The notes under the pieces are model-generated. The model saw only the letters and a list, made by a program, of their open reading frames with translations, made no database searches and had not been told where the DNA came from. A stretch of DNA of 64,000 nt from Syngnathus acus. Taxonomy: Eukaryota > Chordata > Actinopteri > Syngnathiformes > Syngnathidae. Where the stretch lies: positions 6,943,000 through 7,006,999 of the forward strand of contig NC_051098.1 in NCBI RefSeq assembly GCF_901709675.1. Direction: 5' to 3'. Of the stretch, positions 61,101 through 64,000 are shown one piece after another; the stretch's first letter is position 1, and every line of letters begins with the position of its first letter. Made by a program: the position numbers and the translations under genes.

Positions 61101-63213
61101 AGTATACATTTCTGTCAGTAAAAAAATATATTTCATGTCCTTGGTGAAGGCCAACATTACAGAGTGTGACCGCCTTTCTTCTTCATTATACTTTAATCAT
61201 AGTCTCTGTACAGAAATGAGAAGGGGAGAGGCGATACTTTTTTTCTTCCACCCCAAGCAATTCAAAGAAAAGTGCATACTTGCTTGTCTCCTTTCTTTGT
61301 ACCAGAAGACAATGCAGATGCAGAGCAGGAGGAGAAGAAGAGCAGTGAGGGAGGAAGTTACTGCCAATGGGACCGTGCAGTCGTCATTTTCATCCTGCAC
61401 CACCTCTGCAACTGAGTAGGGAAGGTCACATCGGGAAAGAAATGAAAACTTGTTATTGTGAAAGTTGGTTGCAGTATTGAGAATAAGCTATGAGGATAAA
61501 TAGTGTTGTAGCAGTGCACAACTTTATAAATCAGAAGTATGCTCTTCCATAAATGTCTAATTGATATATAATATTTTTGGGTGGGGAGACAACCAAAGAA
61601 TACACCGAGGATGTTATATAGAAGATTCATTTTTAATGTAGCCTCCACAAAATCTGATCTCTGCTTTTGACCCATCAGGGTATTGGACACAGCAAACGCA
61701 CAGGGCTTGCAGCACACACTAGAGCAGGATGCTACCTAAGTGCCCAGAGAACAGTTCAGGGTGTCTTGCACAAAGACACCCAGCCGTGTTTGAGGGATGT
61801 TGGGCACCCTATGGAGGCAGGTGACAATCGTAACCACTTGACCCTGGCTGACCCCAAGAAAGACTACCATAGGTTTTTTGACACTGTATACAGTACAGCC
61901 TGCCTAAACCGCGATGGCATTTTTTGTTTACTCTTTCAGTGAGTTGTTGCTAGGCAGAATTCACCGAACTTGGGTCTGCCAGCCACACAGATTGTACCTA
62001 TTGCAGGTGAGTCCGGAACATGATAAATAGGTTTCACTGTAATATGACACTGGTGATGTCTTACCCACTGTCAGACGGATGCCGCTCATCAGTGGCGTTG
62101 AGAGGGCGGTCACTGAGGCCAGACAGTCAACACGTGAGGTTTTTGTCGCAGTCATGTTGAGGTTGCTGCTCAGAGTGAAGAGGCTCTTTCCCGTCTCTTC
62201 ACTGCTGAGGTTGTATTCACTCTGGCTCAACTTCACACCAAGCCCAGACAGACAAACCCATTATTATTTGCTGCATATTGTAAGAGTTTATTTACTCGCA
62301 TTGAACAGTTCAGTTTTTGCCAGCTAGAAAAAAATATGATGTCATGGTGAATTGTCCAATACACCTTTAAATATCCCAGTCATCTTGTTTTTAGCATTCC
62401 TAGATTTATTCAAATGAGTACTTGTCGCCTTCATCCTTCTGCCCAAGTCCAGCTAGAGGAAATGCTGCTGGAATCAGTTAATCTGCCATGCTGCTGTTAA
62501 TCGACTTAATTCTGTGCCCGGTGGATGTTGAGACGCTGCAGCAAGGCAGCTGGGTCCATCTGCAGCTCCCACCAAACACTGGCTATTTCCTAAGGGCTAG
62601 ATAGGACCCACATCCAACCATGCTTCTTGGCATTATATAGCAAAATGGGGACCAGCTGACATTTGGAGATAAATTGATTGTCATTTCATAAAAAAATACA
62701 AAAATCCAAAACAAAGTTATACTTTAAAAAAAGAAAAAAATATTCAGGGATAAATTAAATATCTATATTATTATTATGTTGAACATTGTTTGCTTGGATT
62801 CTGAAACATTAAATGCGTCTCCTTTTTTAGGCATTAACTCTTCATCATAATGCTCCTTATCTCCTAATTTTGCCATACTTTCTTCTTGCCATGACTCAGC
62901 AGGGAATGCTCACTTGTTTAGGCAGGCTTGCCTTCACTCTGGTGGTTGGCTGATGACTAGAAAGTGCTTGGTTATTATCCGGCAGAGCCCGCATTTTAAA
63001 GGTCAACCAGACATTTGTATCTCATTTTACCTGATAGTGGTATGACAAATATGTTTACCATGTATGATTCTTGTTGTTTGTTTACCTTTTTCCCATTGAC
63101 TTCCCAATGCAAAGAAGGTTCAGGGTGCCATCCCACAGCGTCACACTGAAATTGGACCAACTGGCCTTTTAAAGTGATTGTATTGCCTCCAAAGATTTCC
63201 ACAGTACCTTTTT
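58056..63213 (-). CDS. igsf5: IGSF5 (JAM4), 3' part: Ig2 to C-terminus (7 coding exons)
   Basis: Immunoglobulin-superfamily tight-junction adhesion protein. Minus-strand exons 63213-63086, 62230-62065, 61411-61280, 59748-59724, 59148-59060, 58460-58396 and 58166-58056 join in phase to about 238 residues. They hold the second Ig domain (FQC...LHW...VDC), a membrane helix (LTALLLLLLCICIVFWYKERR), a roughly 105-residue tail and the C-terminus RRVTTV, a class I PDZ ligand. Identity rests on architecture plus position beside PCP4 and DSCAM; I could not align it. Signal peptide and first Ig domain should lie right of the window. JAM4 in mammals binds MAGI-1 through its C-terminus, which fits -TTV. 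Other JAM-like IgSF members are the main alternative. Confidence 0.87.
58396..58460 (-). CDS. igsf5: IGSF5 coding exon: cytoplasmic tail 3
   Basis: Acceptor CCCTGCAG, phase 1 in; donor GTAAGT, phase 0 out. It reads DAVYKELIKGMHSKMDFVSI then EK. Confidence 0.83.
59060..59148 (-). CDS. igsf5: IGSF5 coding exon: cytoplasmic tail 2
   Basis: Acceptor ATTGCAG, phase 2 in; donor GTGAGT, phase 1 out. It reads CEGMNNGQTLPVESTGGRVN then LGYMSEDAT. Confidence 0.82.
59724..59748 (-). CDS. igsf5: IGSF5 coding exon: 25-nt micro-exon
   Basis: 25 nt between acceptor CCTTTCAG and donor GTAAGA; phase 1 in, 2 out. It encodes (K)RNTQDAI(R). It is needed to keep frame between the membrane exon and the next exon, which supports it despite its size. 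Confidence 0.78.
59749..61279 (-). other. IGSF5 intron before the 25-nt exon
   Basis: 1.53 kb, AT-rich. I see no exon or mobile-element ends. Confidence 0.7.
61280..61411 (-). CDS. igsf5: IGSF5 coding exon: transmembrane helix
   Basis: Acceptor TACTCAG, phase 1 in; donor GTATGC, phase 1 out. It reads VAEVVQDENDDCTVPLAVTS, then the hydrophobic helix SLTALLLLLLCICIVFW and the basic stop-transfer YKERRQA. Confidence 0.9.
61412..62064 (-). other. IGSF5 intron before the transmembrane exon
   Basis: 653 bp. No exon or transposon ends seen; a stretch at about 61680-61860 has higher GC and resembles an old repeat piece. Confidence 0.7.
62065..62230 (-). CDS. igsf5: IGSF5 coding exon: Ig2, second half
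   Basis: Phase 0 in, 1 out at donor GTAAGA. It reads LSQSEYNLSSEETGKSLFTL then NLNMTATKTSRVDCLASVTA with the closing Ig cysteine, and ends GIRLTV. The acceptor is uncertain: GAAG (start 62230) or CCAG nine bases on (start 62221); both keep frame. Confidence 0.82.
63086..63213 (-). CDS. igsf5: IGSF5 coding exon: Ig2, first half
   Basis: Acceptor TTTTCAG on the minus strand, phase 1 in; donor GTAAAC, phase 0 out. It reads KGTVEIFGGNTITLKGQLVQ, first Ig cysteine in FQCDAVGWHPEP and core W in LHWEVNGKK. Confidence 0.88.
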
Positions 63214-63829
63214 CTGAAAATAAACAACAGAATAGCTACAGTCACACACTTACATACACGCAGGCGCCTCAGTTATCACTTATGATGACAGAATTTAAGC
63301 CTTGAGCCACAATTGGTAATTTGGTAACTCACGACGTTGCACAGTGATTTCCCTCAGGCAGCGATGAAAGTAAATTATACTACTTTGATGACATTAACCC
63401 ACTGTGGCCAAAACCACAAGAATAACATTAGATAATACAATTATGTCACTTTCTGGGGAGCACCACTATATAATCAGTATTAAATTTGAAAAAATGATTA
63501 TTAACATTGTAAAGTTGTAGAAAGTTTGGTAATGTACTTATGGAGTATGAATCTTGCAAGTATTTCAAGGAGTGCCCAAAAAAGGGTTTGACACTGACAA
63601 CATCCAGGCGTGTGTAAAGGATGAGCAGCATGAAAACCTTTGTGGGCCTGTTCACTTAAAGGAAAAAACAGACTTGTTTGATTGATTGACCACCTAAAAG
63701 TGTCAAAAGCCTGACAAATGCTTCTCATCTTCTGCCCCTCATCGAGCACCCTGCCAGCTAAATAACCCTCTATGGAGCATAGAGGTACAGTGAGTTGTCA
63801 GGCAAAATAAGTGACAAAGGCACAGACTA

Positions 63830-63896
<67 letters not shown>

Positions 63897-64000
63897 GTAT
63901 ATACAGACAGACAGACAGAGAGCACCAAACTACCATAAAAATTGTCTTAACTCGTTTTAAAATGGGCAGTTTGCACCGTTGTGGGCGTGAACACAGCTGG
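63214..64000 (-). other. IGSF5 intron (partial) with microsatellite
   Basis: No Ig-domain exon recognised before the window edge. It contains the TATC/ACAG repeat at 63828-63920. Confidence 0.7.
63828..63920. repeat. TATC then ACAG microsatellite
   Basis: About 17 uninterrupted TATC units followed by ACAG units. Confidence 0.97.

Noticed and set aside
63446-63749. Possible further IGSF5 exon right of the Ig2 exon
   Set aside because: The open frames there lack Ig-domain cysteine and tryptophan spacing and good splice sites.

Overview
The window is vertebrate nuclear DNA, almost certainly from a ray-finned (teleost) fish. It has spliced genes with GT-AG introns, often under 150 bp near the left end. 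It also carries many microsatellites, a tRNA-derived SINE ending in GGAT repeats, and several small non-autonomous DNA transposons of kinds common in fish. The species cannot be fixed from the sequence alone; a percomorph is my guess.

Three protein-coding genes are present, and most of the rest is intron or intergenic sequence. (1) About 1.5-17.7 kb, plus strand: the 3' part of DSCAM (Down syndrome cell adhesion molecule). 22 coding exons can be read from the ninth Ig domain through six fibronectin III domains, the tenth Ig domain, one membrane helix and the whole cytoplasmic tail, about 1,274 residues. The 5' part lies outside the window to the left. (2) 24.4-46.4 kb, minus strand: a complete PCP4 (PEP-19) gene. 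Three tiny coding exons (9, 52 and 131 nt) encode a 63-residue IQ-motif calmodulin regulator across 21.5 kb, with a recognisable TATA-box promoter. (3) About 57.5-63.2 kb, minus strand: the 3' part of IGSF5 (JAM4), seven coding exons covering the second Ig domain, the membrane helix and a cytoplasmic tail with a PDZ ligand. Its 5' exons lie beyond the right edge.

The order and orientation (DSCAM facing PCP4 tail to tail, PCP4 and IGSF5 on the same strand) match the human 21q22.2 block IGSF5-PCP4-DSCAM, so this is a conserved vertebrate neighbourhood. All three genes are known from other vertebrates as neuronal or cell-adhesion genes: DSCAM and IGSF5 are membrane adhesion proteins ending in PDZ ligands, and PCP4 tunes calmodulin in neurons.

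The non-coding DNA holds two hAT-like elements with clear inverted repeats and an older probable one. It also holds a mariner-like MITE with subterminal repeats and a nested A-tailed retroposon, a second MITE interrupted by another retroposon next to the IGSF5 poly(A) signal, one young SINE with a perfect 14-bp target duplication plus several decayed copies, CTCF-like motifs and a strong intronic hairpin. I found no RNA gene, CRISPR, operon or evidence of a previously undescribed system. The most interesting points are splicing details and lineage-specific changes in DSCAM, and the transposons placed at gene ends.
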